Below are positions 16,711 to 26,400 of a stretch of 32,985 nt of DNA, in pieces (within the stretch, counting starts at the first letter, position 1; every line of letters begins with the position of its first letter). Both the position numbers and the translations under genes were made by a program. Below the pieces are notes generated by a model that was not told the DNA's origin, made no database searches, and saw nothing but the letters and a program-made list of their open reading frames with translations. Origin of the DNA: Arenibacter certesii DSM 19833 (GTDB taxonomy: Bacteria > Bacteroidota > Bacteroidia > Flavobacteriales > Flavobacteriaceae); NCBI RefSeq assembly GCF_000429545.1, contig NZ_AUCB01000042.1, forward strand, positions 1-32,985, written 5' to 3'.

Positions 16711-16803
16711 TGGTTTTGCTGTTCCGCTCACATTTTAGAATCCCAGGCGATACCATATATTTTATATTCCTATATAATTAAATTGAGAAAAAAAACAACA
16801 GAT

Positions 16804-17901
16804 ATGGAATTTAGAAACCCGTTTTATTTTGTGCTTCAGCTAGAAATAGTATCTAAAATTGGTTTAAAAGTATTGGTCAATTTAGCTTTGTTGGTGGTTT
16901 TGATGCAATCGTATATTTATGGTCAATCTGAAAAATCGTTTGCCGACCAATGGGAATATGTTGGGGTCGCTATAGAAGAACCCGGATATGTTATCTGGGG
17001 TACATCACCCGTGTTGGGTGATGATGGTAAAATCCATCTTTTTGTTGCACGTTGGCCAGGGAATACGGTAGAGCCCGGTTGGCGATCCCATAGTGAAATT
17101 GCACATTATGTTGGGGATACTCCTGAAGGTCCTTTTATTTTTTCTGATATCGCTCTACAAGGGACCGGTTTGGATACTTGGGATCGGTTTGGCATGCACA
17201 ATCCAGCCATCCATAAGGTAGGTGAAAAGTATATTCTTCTGTATATCGGGAACAATGATTATAGTAGGCCTGCACATCCTTCCAACCAAAAAATAGGGAT
17301 GGCCACGTCTGATTCTCCCTATGGACCTTGGAAAAAAGTTAACGACGACGGATTAATTTTAGATGTCCCTAAAAACCAAAAATACTGGAACCACAAGGCC
17401 AGCAACGGTGTCAATAATCCGGCATTGTTACAACATCCCAACGGTGGTTTCTTCCTTTACTTTAAATCCGAAAAGGCCAGAATGGGCCTGGCGGTGGCCG
17501 AAAATATAGAGGGTCCATACGTACAAATGCCTTTTCCTGTTACCAATAACAAGCAGAGCATCGAAGATGGTTACGCATTTATGCACGAAGGGAAATTTGC
17601 CCTGCTTACCACCGATAACCATGGCATAATTGAAGAAGGGGGCGGTATTCTTTGGACCTCAGAGGACGGAATCGTATTTGATAAATATGAAAAAGGATTC
17701 CATCGGATCAACGGTTATGTTCCATTGAACATGTCCAAAGTTACCGTACACTATGGACCGAAAGACAGGAGCTATGCCAAATTTGAACGCCCTCAAATTT
17801 TATTAAAGGACGGGAAGCCATCTTATTTGTACCTTCCTTCAGGAAGTAATATTCATGGAGGACCCAGTACCGAAAGCTATATTTTAAAATTTAAACCTTG
17901 A
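16804..17901 (+). CDS. Secreted five-bladed beta-propeller glycosidase-like protein (GH43/GH117-like)
   Basis: Starting from the ATG at 16804 there are 365 residues. A TTG at 16783 is also in frame but is less likely. The N-terminal hydrophobic segment (VLVNLALLVVLMQSYIYGQ) is a signal peptide. The mature part has repeated propeller-blade phrases: WGTSPVLGDDGKIHLFVARW, SEIAHYVGDTPEGPF, MHNPAIHKVGEKYILLYIGN, KIGMATSDSPYGPW, VNNPALLQHPNGGFFLYFKS and FERPQILLKDGKPSYLYLPS. This is the pattern of GH43, GH117 and related five-bladed propeller enzymes, whose acidic catalytic residues lie at blade starts. The exact family is not recognised. The context suggests an exo-acting glycosidase on the same sulfated glycan. 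Confidence 0.7.
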   Translation: MEFRNPFYFVLQLEIVSKIGLKVLVNLALLVVLMQSYIYGQSEKSFADQWEYVGVAIEEPGYVIWGTSPVLGDDGKIHLFVARWPGNTVEPGWRSHSEIAHYVGDTPEGPFIFSDIALQGTGLDTWDRFGMHNPAIHKVGEKYILLYIGNNDYSRPAHPSNQKIGMATSDSPYGPWKKVNDDGLILDVPKNQKYWNHKASNGVNNPALLQHPNGGFFLYFKSEKARMGLAVAENIEGPYVQMPFPVTNNKQSIEDGYAFMHEGKFALLTTDNHGIIEEGGGILWTSEDGIVFDKYEKGFHRINGYVPLNMSKVTVHYGPKDRSYAKFERPQILLKDGKPSYLYLPSGSNIHGGPSTESYILKFKP

Positions 17902-17940
17902 AAGCGGTCTAAATATTTATAGAATCTAAAATGTAACAAT

Positions 17941-18660
17941 ATGCACACTAGTAAAAAATCAGGCAAAGGGATTTTAGTCTATCCAATTTTATTGATGTTG
18001 TTCTTTATATTGGGAGGATGTCACGAACAAAAAATTAAAGTGGCCTGTGTGGGGGATAGTATCACCTATGGGGCGCGACTCGATGATAGGGAAAATCATT
18101 CCTATCCCGCCCAATTACAATTGCTCTTGGGAGAAAAATATTCTGTACAAAACTTGGGAGTGGGAAGCAGTACGCTTATTCGAAAAGGAATTCCTACTGT
18201 ATGGGACGAGTTGTCTAAAATTAAAGAAGCAAACCCAAATATTATCGTCATTAGTCTTGGCACCAATGATACTTGTGGTATGGGTACTTGCGGGGATCGT
18301 AAATGTTGGGAATATAAAGGGGAGTTTAAAGAGGATTACCGTGAGCTTATAGACGAATTATTAACATTGCCCTCCAAACCGAAAATTTATATTTGCGCCC
18401 CTTCTCCAATGGTATTGGAAACTCCAGGTCTAAATAAAGAACGGGTAGAGGGGTTGACAATACGAAAACCCCGACTTCAAGAACTAATCAAAATGATAAA
18501 GAGCATCGCAAAAGAGAAGAAGGTAGAATTTATAGACCTAAATACCCCTCTAGATCATAAATCGGAACTATTTACCGAAAAGGATGGTGTACATCCAAAC
18601 AAGGCCGGGTACCGAGCTATTGCAGACTTGGTATACCAGAAATTAAAAAGGATAAATTAA
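17941..18660 (+). CDS. SGNH/GDSL hydrolase lipoprotein
   Basis: The gene encodes 239 residues. The lipoprotein signal ends LFFILGGC with lipid Cys27. All four SGNH blocks are present: VACVGDSITYG with Ser40, NLGVGSST with Gly near 73, ISLGTNDT with Asn109, and the KDGVHPN block with Asp215 and His218. The layout resembles short lipase/acylhydrolase or sialate-O-acetylesterase-like enzymes of polysaccharide loci. It would act at the outer membrane or in the periplasm, probably removing acetyl groups. It lies 39 bp after the propeller gene. A Cys-rich loop (TCGMGTCGDRKCWEY, 111-125) next to the catalytic Asn block is unusual for such a short esterase and might form a disulfide. Confidence 0.88.
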   Translation: MHTSKKSGKGILVYPILLMLFFILGGCHEQKIKVACVGDSITYGARLDDRENHSYPAQLQLLLGEKYSVQNLGVGSSTLIRKGIPTVWDELSKIKEANPNIIVISLGTNDTCGMGTCGDRKCWEYKGEFKEDYRELIDELLTLPSKPKIYICAPSPMVLETPGLNKERVEGLTIRKPRLQELIKMIKSIAKEKKVEFIDLNTPLDHKSELFTEKDGVHPNKAGYRAIADLVYQKLKRIN

Positions 18661-18855
18661 GGCCAAATTGTATCTCGTCTTCCAGATTTTGAACAAAAAA
18701 GGGAAGAAATATTGGATAGTTAAGAAACATGAAAGGTTACTAAAGTTATGAATTATACTATGACAGGGTTGTTATGGAGGAATAGAGAATTAAGCACCTA
18801 GGAGCTATCATAACAATATTATTTATTAAGATAATGACATCAACTTAATTAACAT

Positions 18856-19887
18856 ATGAAACAGATTTTTAAGTATTTATTCGGTTTTGCTACAATATTT
18901 ACACTGTTAATCCAGTGCAAAGTGGATAAAAAAACGGAACAATACACTGATATGAACCAAGTGTCCATCCTCAGCTTTAATATCCTTCAAGGAGGACACG
19001 ATGCAAGTAATGTTGGTTTCCCTAACACCAGGTTCAATGGTTCTCGATTTGATGATTTAGTAAATGTAATATTAAAGACAAATGCCACTATTGTTGGGGT
19101 TCAAGAAGATACAAAGACCGATTCCTTACTGATATCCTTGGGGCGTGATTGGAACCGTTGTTATAATATTTACTCGAAATTTAAATTAAAGCCGTTGGGA
19201 TCAAATGGCGAATTGCTAAATGCTTGTCGTGCTTATTTGCCCAACGGAGATTCGGTCGTCGTGGTCAACAGCCATTGGTGGCCAACGGGGGGCGATGGAC
19301 CTGGATTAATTAAACAACGAATTCTGGACAATGATATTCCTAAGGATCTAAAAGTTTTTGAAAGCGAAATTTTGGAAGCAACCAAGCAGATTGCCGAGGG
19401 ACCACGTGGCTATAAGGCTACAATTGATTTAATCGAACCTTATTTAGAAGCTAATGAGAAAGTTATTCTTGTAGGAGATTTTAATGAACCATCGCACCTT
19501 GACTGGACCGACCGCTATGTTAGAGAGGGAAAAGACAGGTGGGTGAAAAATCCTACTGAAGTTCCTTTGCGCTTTGCAATAGCCTGGCAAGGATCAAAAG
19601 CGCTGGCAAATATAAAGCTATCAGATGCATACAGAACAGTTAATACGGATGAAGTCGCCCAACCTGGAATTACTTGGACGCCACCCTATCCCAATGGTAC
19701 TATAGGTAGGCAAGATTACGATAATCAGGAGTTGGCCAGGATTGATAGGATATATTTCAATGATACAGGGTTGAGCTGTAAAACTGCATCGGTGGTTACC
19801 GGTTTAAACGGGAATGGTGAAATAAAATTGGATTGCGATTGGCCATCGGATCATTGGGCTGTTTTAGCTTCTTTTGATATCAAATAA
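18856..19887 (+). CDS. Endonuclease/exonuclease/phosphatase (EEP) family lipoprotein
   Basis: The product has 343 residues. The N-terminus is a lipoprotein signal (FATIFTLLIQC, Cys21). EEP fold motifs are complete: LSFNIL with Asn42, IVGVQED with the metal Glu84, VVNSHWW with His140, ILVGDFNEPS with Asp208 and Asn210, ARIDRIYF with Asp297, and the terminal SDHW with His333. Family members cleave phosphodiester or phosphomonoester bonds. Examples are DNase I, sphingomyelinase and inositol phosphatases. Extracytoplasmic anchoring makes a nucleic-acid repair role unlikely. It sits between an SGNH esterase and a GH29 enzyme, 28 bp before the latter. A link to phosphate-bearing glycans is inference; a scavenging nuclease or phospholipase is the alternative. 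Confidence 0.88.
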   Translation: MKQIFKYLFGFATIFTLLIQCKVDKKTEQYTDMNQVSILSFNILQGGHDASNVGFPNTRFNGSRFDDLVNVILKTNATIVGVQEDTKTDSLLISLGRDWNRCYNIYSKFKLKPLGSNGELLNACRAYLPNGDSVVVVNSHWWPTGGDGPGLIKQRILDNDIPKDLKVFESEILEATKQIAEGPRGYKATIDLIEPYLEANEKVILVGDFNEPSHLDWTDRYVREGKDRWVKNPTEVPLRFAIAWQGSKALANIKLSDAYRTVNTDEVAQPGITWTPPYPNGTIGRQDYDNQELARIDRIYFNDTGLSCKTASVVTGLNGNGEIKLDCDWPSDHWAVLASFDIK

Positions 19888-19915
19888 TTTAAGGAACAAA
19901 TTAAAAAGTGGAATT

Positions 19916-21301
19916 ATGAAAATTAGATTAATTATAGTCTTATGTTTTCTTGTATCCGTGTTAAGTAGCTGGGCTCAATCAACGGTCCCCATTCCAACAC
20001 AGGCCCAATTAGACTGGCAAGAAGCAGAGCTTGTAGCGGTATTCCATTACGACCTCCATGTTTTTGATGGAGAAAAATATAATCAACAGGAGAATAGAAT
20101 AACCCCTATACCGGACTATAACATATTTTCTCCCGATAAATTGGATACGGATCAATGGGTAGGGTCGGCCAAGGATATGGGTGCCAAAATAGCGATATTG
20201 ACAGCAACCCATGAAACGGGTTTTGCATTATACCAGAGCGATGTAAATCCATATAGTTTAAAAGCATTAAAATGGCAGGACGGAAAAGGGGATATCGTCA
20301 GGGATTTTGTGGCATCTTGTAGAAAGTATGATATACAGCCTGGAATCTATATTGGGATTCGATGGAATTCTTTCTATGGTATCCATGATTTTAAAGTGCA
20401 GGGGGATACTTCATTTTCGAAAAACCGCCAGGAACATTATAATAAAATGTGTGAGGGTATGGTGGAAGAGCTTACCTCGAGATATGGTGATTTATCGATC
20501 ATCTGGTTTGATGGTGGAGCCCATGGCCCTGAGCAAGGTGGCCCCGATGTGCTTTCCATTTTTGAGAAAAACCAACCCAATGCACTGTTCTACCATAATC
20601 TGGATCGAGCGGACATTCGCTGGGGCGGATCGGAAAGTGGTACCGTACCTTACCCTTGCTGGGGCACTTATGGACACCCTTCATGGTTTGCCAATAGGGG
20701 GGATGAAGACGGGTTTCGTCCCATAAAATATGGTGATCCTGAAGGTAAATATTATATGCCTGCTATGAGCGATGCTCCTTTACGCGGTTATAATGGTAGG
20801 CACGAATGGTTTTGGGAACCAGGAGATGAGGAACACATCTTTCCATTGAAAAACCTAATGGATATGTACTACAAATCAGTAGGCAGAAATTCTACCCTAA
20901 TTATTGGGCTTACTCCCGATCCCAATGGATTGATGCCCCGGCCAGATGTACAGCGGTTAAGGGAATGGGGAGCGGAAATCAAAAGACGATTCGCCAATCC
21001 CTTGGCAGTAACAGCCGGAACTGGGAGTGAAATTGCTCTGTTCTTGGGCAAGGCCCAAGAAATTAATCATATTATATTACAGGAAAACATCTCAGAAGGA
21101 GAGCGGGTAAGGGAATTCACCGTAGAGGGTAAAATAGGAGGGAAATGGCAAGAAGTATATAGGGGATCCAATATTGGACATAAACATATTATTGAGATCG
21201 AAACTTTCAAAACAAAAAACCTTCGATTGAATATTTCCAAAGCTATCGGTACACCACAGATTAAAAACTTTAGTGTCTACCAAATTAACCTAGATAAGTA
21301 A
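19916..21301 (+). CDS. Divergent GH29-family alpha-L-fucosidase-like enzyme with C-terminal beta domain
   Basis: The ATG at 19916 gives 461 residues with the signal peptide MKIRLIIVLCFLVSVLSSWA. An upstream in-frame TTG at 19874 would overlap the previous gene and lacks a signal-like start. The GH29 barrel shows ELVAVFHYDLHVF, DTDQWVGSAKDMGAKIAILT, SIIWFDGG with the nucleophile Asp199, and SVGRNSTLIIGLTPDPNGLM. The substrate motif is changed to THETGF (98-103) where the first GH29 has KHHDGF. Residues about 365-461 look like an F5/8-type beta-sandwich (INHIILQENISEGERVREFT, NLRLNISKA). The altered motif suggests a different linkage, a substituted fucose, or another sugar. The gene is probably co-transcribed with the EEP gene 28 bp upstream. 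Confidence 0.85.
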   Translation: MKIRLIIVLCFLVSVLSSWAQSTVPIPTQAQLDWQEAELVAVFHYDLHVFDGEKYNQQENRITPIPDYNIFSPDKLDTDQWVGSAKDMGAKIAILTATHETGFALYQSDVNPYSLKALKWQDGKGDIVRDFVASCRKYDIQPGIYIGIRWNSFYGIHDFKVQGDTSFSKNRQEHYNKMCEGMVEELTSRYGDLSIIWFDGGAHGPEQGGPDVLSIFEKNQPNALFYHNLDRADIRWGGSESGTVPYPCWGTYGHPSWFANRGDEDGFRPIKYGDPEGKYYMPAMSDAPLRGYNGRHEWFWEPGDEEHIFPLKNLMDMYYKSVGRNSTLIIGLTPDPNGLMPRPDVQRLREWGAEIKRRFANPLAVTAGTGSEIALFLGKAQEINHIILQENISEGERVREFTVEGKIGGKWQEVYRGSNIGHKHIIEIETFKTKNLRLNISKAIGTPQIKNFSVYQINLDK

Positions 21302-21302
21302 A

Positions 21303-21392
21303 CTGCCTCGAGGCAGGCCCACAAGGCATTAAAAGAAAAAAACGTATTGATTTCGAGACAAGCCTCGGAGCATTTAAATCTCGATTATCGAG
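21303..21392 (+). repeat. Palindrome-rich spacer between GH29 and sulfatase
   Basis: CTGCCTCGAGGCAG at 21303-21316 is a perfect 14-bp palindrome two bases after the GH29 stop codon. CTCGA and TCGAG (21380-21392) form a second hairpin with a TTA loop, 14 bp before the sulfatase ATG. The CTGCC...GGCAG type recalls the hairpins at 13880-13913. They may stabilise or punctuate the transcript; no T-run follows. Confidence 0.45.
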
Positions 21393-21406
21393 TAAAATAA
21401 AAGCAT

Positions 21407-22861
21407 ATGTTAAAATTTATTTGGAGAACATCCCTATTATCCCTGTTTATTTCATTAACTATAAATGGTCAGGAGCCTTCACAGCTAAGACCGAATATTC
21501 TTTTTATACTGGTGGACGATTTAGGATACCACGATTTAGGGTATACGGGAAGTTCTTTTTACGAAACCCCTAATATAGATCGATTAGCATCTGAGGGTAT
21601 GGTTTTCACCAACGCCTATGCCGCGAGTCCTATATGCTCTCCTTCAAGGGCCGCAATTATGACAGGCAAACATCCTGCAGAGCTTAATATAACCGATTAT
21701 ATTCCAGGAAACAGGCACTATGGACCTCATAAGAATCAAAAACTGGCTTCCCATCCTTTCAAGCTCTTTTTGGATCCGAAAGAGACAACAATTGCCGAGG
21801 CCTTAAAAGAAAATGGATATAGTACTTTTTTTGCGGGAAAATGGCACTTGGGGGAAACGCAAGATTACTTTCCCGACAAGCAAGGGTTTGATATTAACCT
21901 TGGCGGTAACAATACTGGAACTCCCTCTGGAGGCTATTTCTCTCCCTATAGAAATCCACAGCTATCAGATGGTCCCGATGGTGAATACTTAACTGACCGT
22001 CTTACCGATGAGACCATCAAATTTATGTCAGCGGAAAAAAAGGAGCCATTTTTTGCATTTCTTTCCTATTACACGGTACATCTGCCGATGCAAGGCAAGC
22101 CGGAGAAGGTACGTTATTATGAGGGGAAATTAGAGAAATTCAAGTATCAGGAAGCCCCATTTGTTAAAGAAGGAGCTACCTATATAAAATATCGACAGAA
22201 TATGCCTCATTATGCGGCAATGGTGGAGAGTCTGGACGAGAATATTGGACGTTTATTATCCGCTTTGGAAGAGAATGGGCTTTCCGAAAACACTTTGGTG
22301 GTATTTACTTCGGATAACGGGGGAATGTCTACTAGTAGTCAAACAGATAATATTCCAACATCAAACCTTCCTCTACGTGCAGGTAAGGGATACCTGTACG
22401 AAGGAGGAATCAAGGTTCCTCTGATCTTACGTTGGCCAAGAGCCATATCACCTAAAACCGTAAGTAGTGTTCCAGTTATCGGCACAGATTTTTTCCCGAT
22501 ACTACTAGACACGGGCAAAAGTAAATCAAGGTCAAGATCAATATTAAATAGCCCGAGCTTAACACAATTATTGAATAAAGAAACACCTAAAGATAGACCT
22601 CTGTATTGGTATTACCCACATTATAGTGGCGGACTTGGGGGAAGGCCATCCGCGGCAATCAGATTGGGAGATTATAAATTGATCCGCTTTTTCGAAAATG
22701 ATCATTATGAATTATATAACATAAAAGTAGATCCAGGAGAACAAAAGAACGTAACTACTGTGTTGCCGAAAAAAACAAAGCATTTGAAGAAAGAGTTAAT
22801 TAGATGGATGATTGCAATGGAAGTAAAGTTACCCTTTCCTAATCCAGCATATAAAAAATAA
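21407..22861 (+). CDS. S1-family sulfatase, secreted
   Basis: The protein has 484 residues and begins with a signal peptide (MLKFIWRTSLLSLFISLTIN). Canonical sulfatase motifs are intact: FILVDDLGYHDLGY (metal Asp37 and Asp38), the maturation signature CSPSR (77-81) extended as AAIMTGKHP, FFAGKWHLGE with the catalytic Lys and His, YYTVHLPMQG, and VVFTSDNGGMS. Unlike the minus-strand sulfatase it keeps GKWHLG, so the two belong to different S1 subfamilies and probably remove sulfate from different positions. The active Cys would need a formylglycine-generating or anSME maturase encoded elsewhere. It is the last gene of the plus-strand run before a 554-bp gap to SusC. Confidence 0.95.
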   Translation: MLKFIWRTSLLSLFISLTINGQEPSQLRPNILFILVDDLGYHDLGYTGSSFYETPNIDRLASEGMVFTNAYAASPICSPSRAAIMTGKHPAELNITDYIPGNRHYGPHKNQKLASHPFKLFLDPKETTIAEALKENGYSTFFAGKWHLGETQDYFPDKQGFDINLGGNNTGTPSGGYFSPYRNPQLSDGPDGEYLTDRLTDETIKFMSAEKKEPFFAFLSYYTVHLPMQGKPEKVRYYEGKLEKFKYQEAPFVKEGATYIKYRQNMPHYAAMVESLDENIGRLLSALEENGLSENTLVVFTSDNGGMSTSSQTDNIPTSNLPLRAGKGYLYEGGIKVPLILRWPRAISPKTVSSVPVIGTDFFPILLDTGKSKSRSRSILNSPSLTQLLNKETPKDRPLYWYYPHYSGGLGGRPSAAIRLGDYKLIRFFENDHYELYNIKVDPGEQKNVTTVLPKKTKHLKKELIRWMIAMEVKLPFPNPAYKK

Positions 22862-23415
22862 ACTATTTCAGGGTTTATTATGATGATTTTATTGTTTTTA
22901 AATGACACTATCTAAGGAAAATTAAATTTTACAAATATGTAGAATTTGACCTGATTCTTCATATGTTTTGATTAAAATGATTTTAAAGCATAAAACGGAC
23001 AAGTAATCCTATTTTTAATACAATAAATAGGCTACAGCTGAAACAGAGTCATTTTAGATAGAATATCTTTGATAAAAACAGCATCAATTTCAATCAGAAT
23101 CTACATATTAACTAAATTATCTGTTACGGAAATTATTATTAGGTCTATAGCACTAATTATATTGTGTTTTTATATATTTAACTTTTATTTTAGACCGCTA
23201 ACTTCTTTAAGGAATACATTGGAAATTAAATTTCGACTGATCAATTTTAATTATTAATGGTATTTCAAAACTGTAATTTTATTCACTATAAAAACTAGCC
23301 TATGTAATAGATGCCGATAAAAATTATTTTAATACGTTATTTAAAATAAGCAAAAATGCTTCCCAACTTTTTATAAGTAATAAAATGAAAATTAATAATC
23401 ACCAAAACTTGAGAT
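22862..23415 (+). other. Long gene-free leader upstream of susC
   Basis: No gene is seen in these 554 AT-rich bases. The open frame at 23069-23257 has low-complexity hydrophobic composition and no support. The region should hold the susC promoter and a 5' untranslated leader. No intrinsic terminator with a clear stem and T-tract follows the sulfatase. Confidence 0.55.
23064..23071 (+). promoter_or_regulatory. Candidate -7 box for susC
   Basis: TATCTTTG is the only exact TAnnTTTG match on the plus strand in the 554-bp leader. Transcription from here would leave a leader of about 340 nt before the SusC ATG. No TTTG -33 element is seen at the usual spacing, so support is weak. Confidence 0.3.
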
Positions 23416-26400
23416 ATGAATAAAAATAAAATGCGTAGGCTAATCCATTCGGATTGGTGGCATTCAAAAAACCTAAGGATGAAACTTACTATATTATTAG
23501 TAGTAGTTTCTTTGTTTAAAGTAGAAGCTAATACCTATTCTCGGAATTCTAGGTTATCATTAGATCTAGAGAATATGTACCAACAATATCAGGTAAGTGG
23601 TACTATTTCCGATGCTAATGGCACACCTCTTCCCGGTGCAAATATTGTAGAAAAGGGAACCACCAATGGGGTAACAGCTGACTTTGACGGGAACTTTTCC
23701 ATTTCAGTAGCCAGTGAGAATGCAATCCTCGTTATTTCCTATATTGGATTTGCTACTAAGGAAGTGGCCATAAACGGGCAAACTAGCTTATCGGTTAATT
23801 TAGCAGAGGATGCCGCTGGTTTGGATGAGGTGGTAGTAGTGGGCTTTGGAACACAGAAAAAGATTAACCTAACCGGATCTGTAGCAACAGTGGATGGGGA
23901 AACCTTAACCAAAAGACCTGTAACCAATGCGGCCTCTATGTTACAAGGACAAGTAGCCGGATTGCGAATAGTCCAGAATACGGGAGAACCTGGAAATGAA
24001 GGTCTTTCTATACGCATTAGAGGGCAGGGTACATTTAGTAACGCCGGCTCCAATCCACTGGTTTTGATAGATGGTGTAGATGGAAGCCTAAGTGATTTGG
24101 ATCCAAATGATATTGATAACATTTCCGTACTAAAAGATGCTGCATCGGCTTCCATTTACGGTTCTAGAGCGGCAAATGGAGTAATTTTGGTTACCACAAA
24201 ATCAGGCAGGGCAGGGGAGTTCACCGTGGAATATAATCTTAATACCGCTATACATACTCCCACGAAACTTTTTGATGTAATTAGTAATTCTGCTGAATAC
24301 ATGGAATTGTGGAACGAGGCAAGAACAAACACAGGAATCACTACGGGGCATTATCCACAATCAGAAATAGATCTGTATAGAAATGCGACGGACCGTATCC
24401 TTTATCCGAATACCGATTGGCTTGACATTATGTTCAATCCGGCTTTCGTACAATCCCACAATATCGGGATAAGCGGAGGTAGTAAGGAAACACATTACAA
24501 ATTGTCCCTTGGCTATGTTGATCAGCCTGGTGTAATGAAAGGTTTTAATTATAAGAAGTTCAATGCCCGCTTAAACTTGGGATCACAGATCAACGATTTT
24601 ATTAAGGTAGGCGCAAACATTGCATTAAAAAAGGGTGATTTGTCCAGACCAAGACAGGGATCTAACGATTTGTTCTTGTCAACCATGTCACAAGCTCCCA
24701 CCTATCTGCCAAGATTACCGGATGGACGCTACTCCTATAAGGCTTATGATTTTGAGTCCAACAACAAAAACCCCTTGGCCATAGTAGAAAATGAAGTGCT
24801 TAGAACAATCACGGATTATTCTGTTAACGTACAAGGTTGGGCAGATATCAATTTAACCAAGTCTATAAATTGGTATTCCAAAGCAGCAATTGTTGGCGAT
24901 TTTGAAAAATGGAAAGATTGGAGACCTGCCGTACCCCTTTACAACTACCGTACCGGGGAATTCGCAACTGATCTAGACGTTGGAGGCCTTGGATTACAAG
25001 TGAATAACGGACAAAACATATTCACCAATGTTTTTACCTACGTCAAATTTGAGGATGAGATAGTTGACGGACACAACCTGACCGCCCAAGTGGGATATAG
25101 TGAAGAATCCAATAAAGAGGAGTATCTGCGTGGGTATAGACGAGACTTTGCCGGCAATAATTTAAGGGAACTGGATGCTGGTAGCCCAGCAGTGCAAAAT
25201 TCCAATGGTTCTACCTATGAATGGGCCTTAAAATCTTTCTTCGGTCGTTTAGGCTACAATTTTAAAGATAGATATCTTTTGGAGTTTAATATGAGGTATG
25301 ATGGAACTTCCAGGTTGCATAAAGATTCCCGTTGGGGAGCTTTTCCATCTGTCTCTGCAGCCTGGAGGTTATCCGAAGAATCATTTATGAAAAGTGAAAG
25401 AATGGATTGGCTCAATAGTTTAAAGATTAGAGGTTCTTATGGAGAGCTAGGGAATCAGAATATTGGTAATTATCCATACCAGGACATCCTGGGCTTAACT
25501 GGAAATTATTCTTTTGATAATGCCAACCTGTCCTCTGGGGCAGCACAGACAGCATTGTCTAATCAGAATATAACTTGGGAAACCACAACGATTACTGATA
25601 TTGGTTTGGATATGACCGTTTTTAACGGCCTTTCACTCACCTTTGACTGGTACAGAAAAACAACCTCGGATATTCTTAGGGGTTCCCAGGTTACGGGGCT
25701 TGTAGGTTTGGGTGCGCCAACAATAAATAATGGTACTATGCAGAACACGGGGGTAGAGCTAAATCTACAGTACCGAAATAATGTTAAGTCTGGTGTATTC
25801 GAGGGGCTTAACTACAATGCAGGGGTTACTATTGATCGCTTTAAGAACAAACTTACCGAATTTGGGGAACGCGAAATTGGCGGTAATATCATTAAAGAGG
25901 AAGGCCGACCTTGGGACACCTTCTATATGTTGGAATGGACTGGTATTTTTCAGACCCAGGCAGAGGTTGATGCTGCTCCTAAGCAGTTTAATGATAATAC
26001 CGGACCAGGAGACCTTATTTATAAGGACCAAAACGGGGATAATGTTATAGACGATAAGGACAGAACTTATATTGATGGTCAGTATCCTGATTTTGAATAT
26101 GCAATGAACTTTAATGCCAACTGGAAAAACTTTGACATCTCCCTCTTTTTTCAAGGGGTAGAAGGAAGAAATATTTATGTTAGTGATTGGGGTACCATAC
26201 CCTTTGTACAGGGGTCACCCCCAACAACGGATTGGAGAGGTAGATGGACAGAAGATAATCCATCCACTACAATGCCCAAGATTTATTGGGGATTTAATGC
26301 CCCTGATAAAGTTAGAAGGACTTCTAGCTACTATCTACAGGATGCCTCTTACTTAAGGTTGAAGAATATTTCAATAGGATATAACTTGCCTAGCTCCTTA

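Noticed and set aside
18661..18723. In-frame 20-codon extension after the SGNH stop codon (IVSRLPDFEQKREEILDS)
   Set aside because: A 20-codon open stretch is expected by chance; it has no start and no match I can recognise.
23069..23257. 62-codon open frame in the susC leader
   Set aside because: Low-complexity hydrophobic composition in very AT-rich DNA without a start context; most likely chance.
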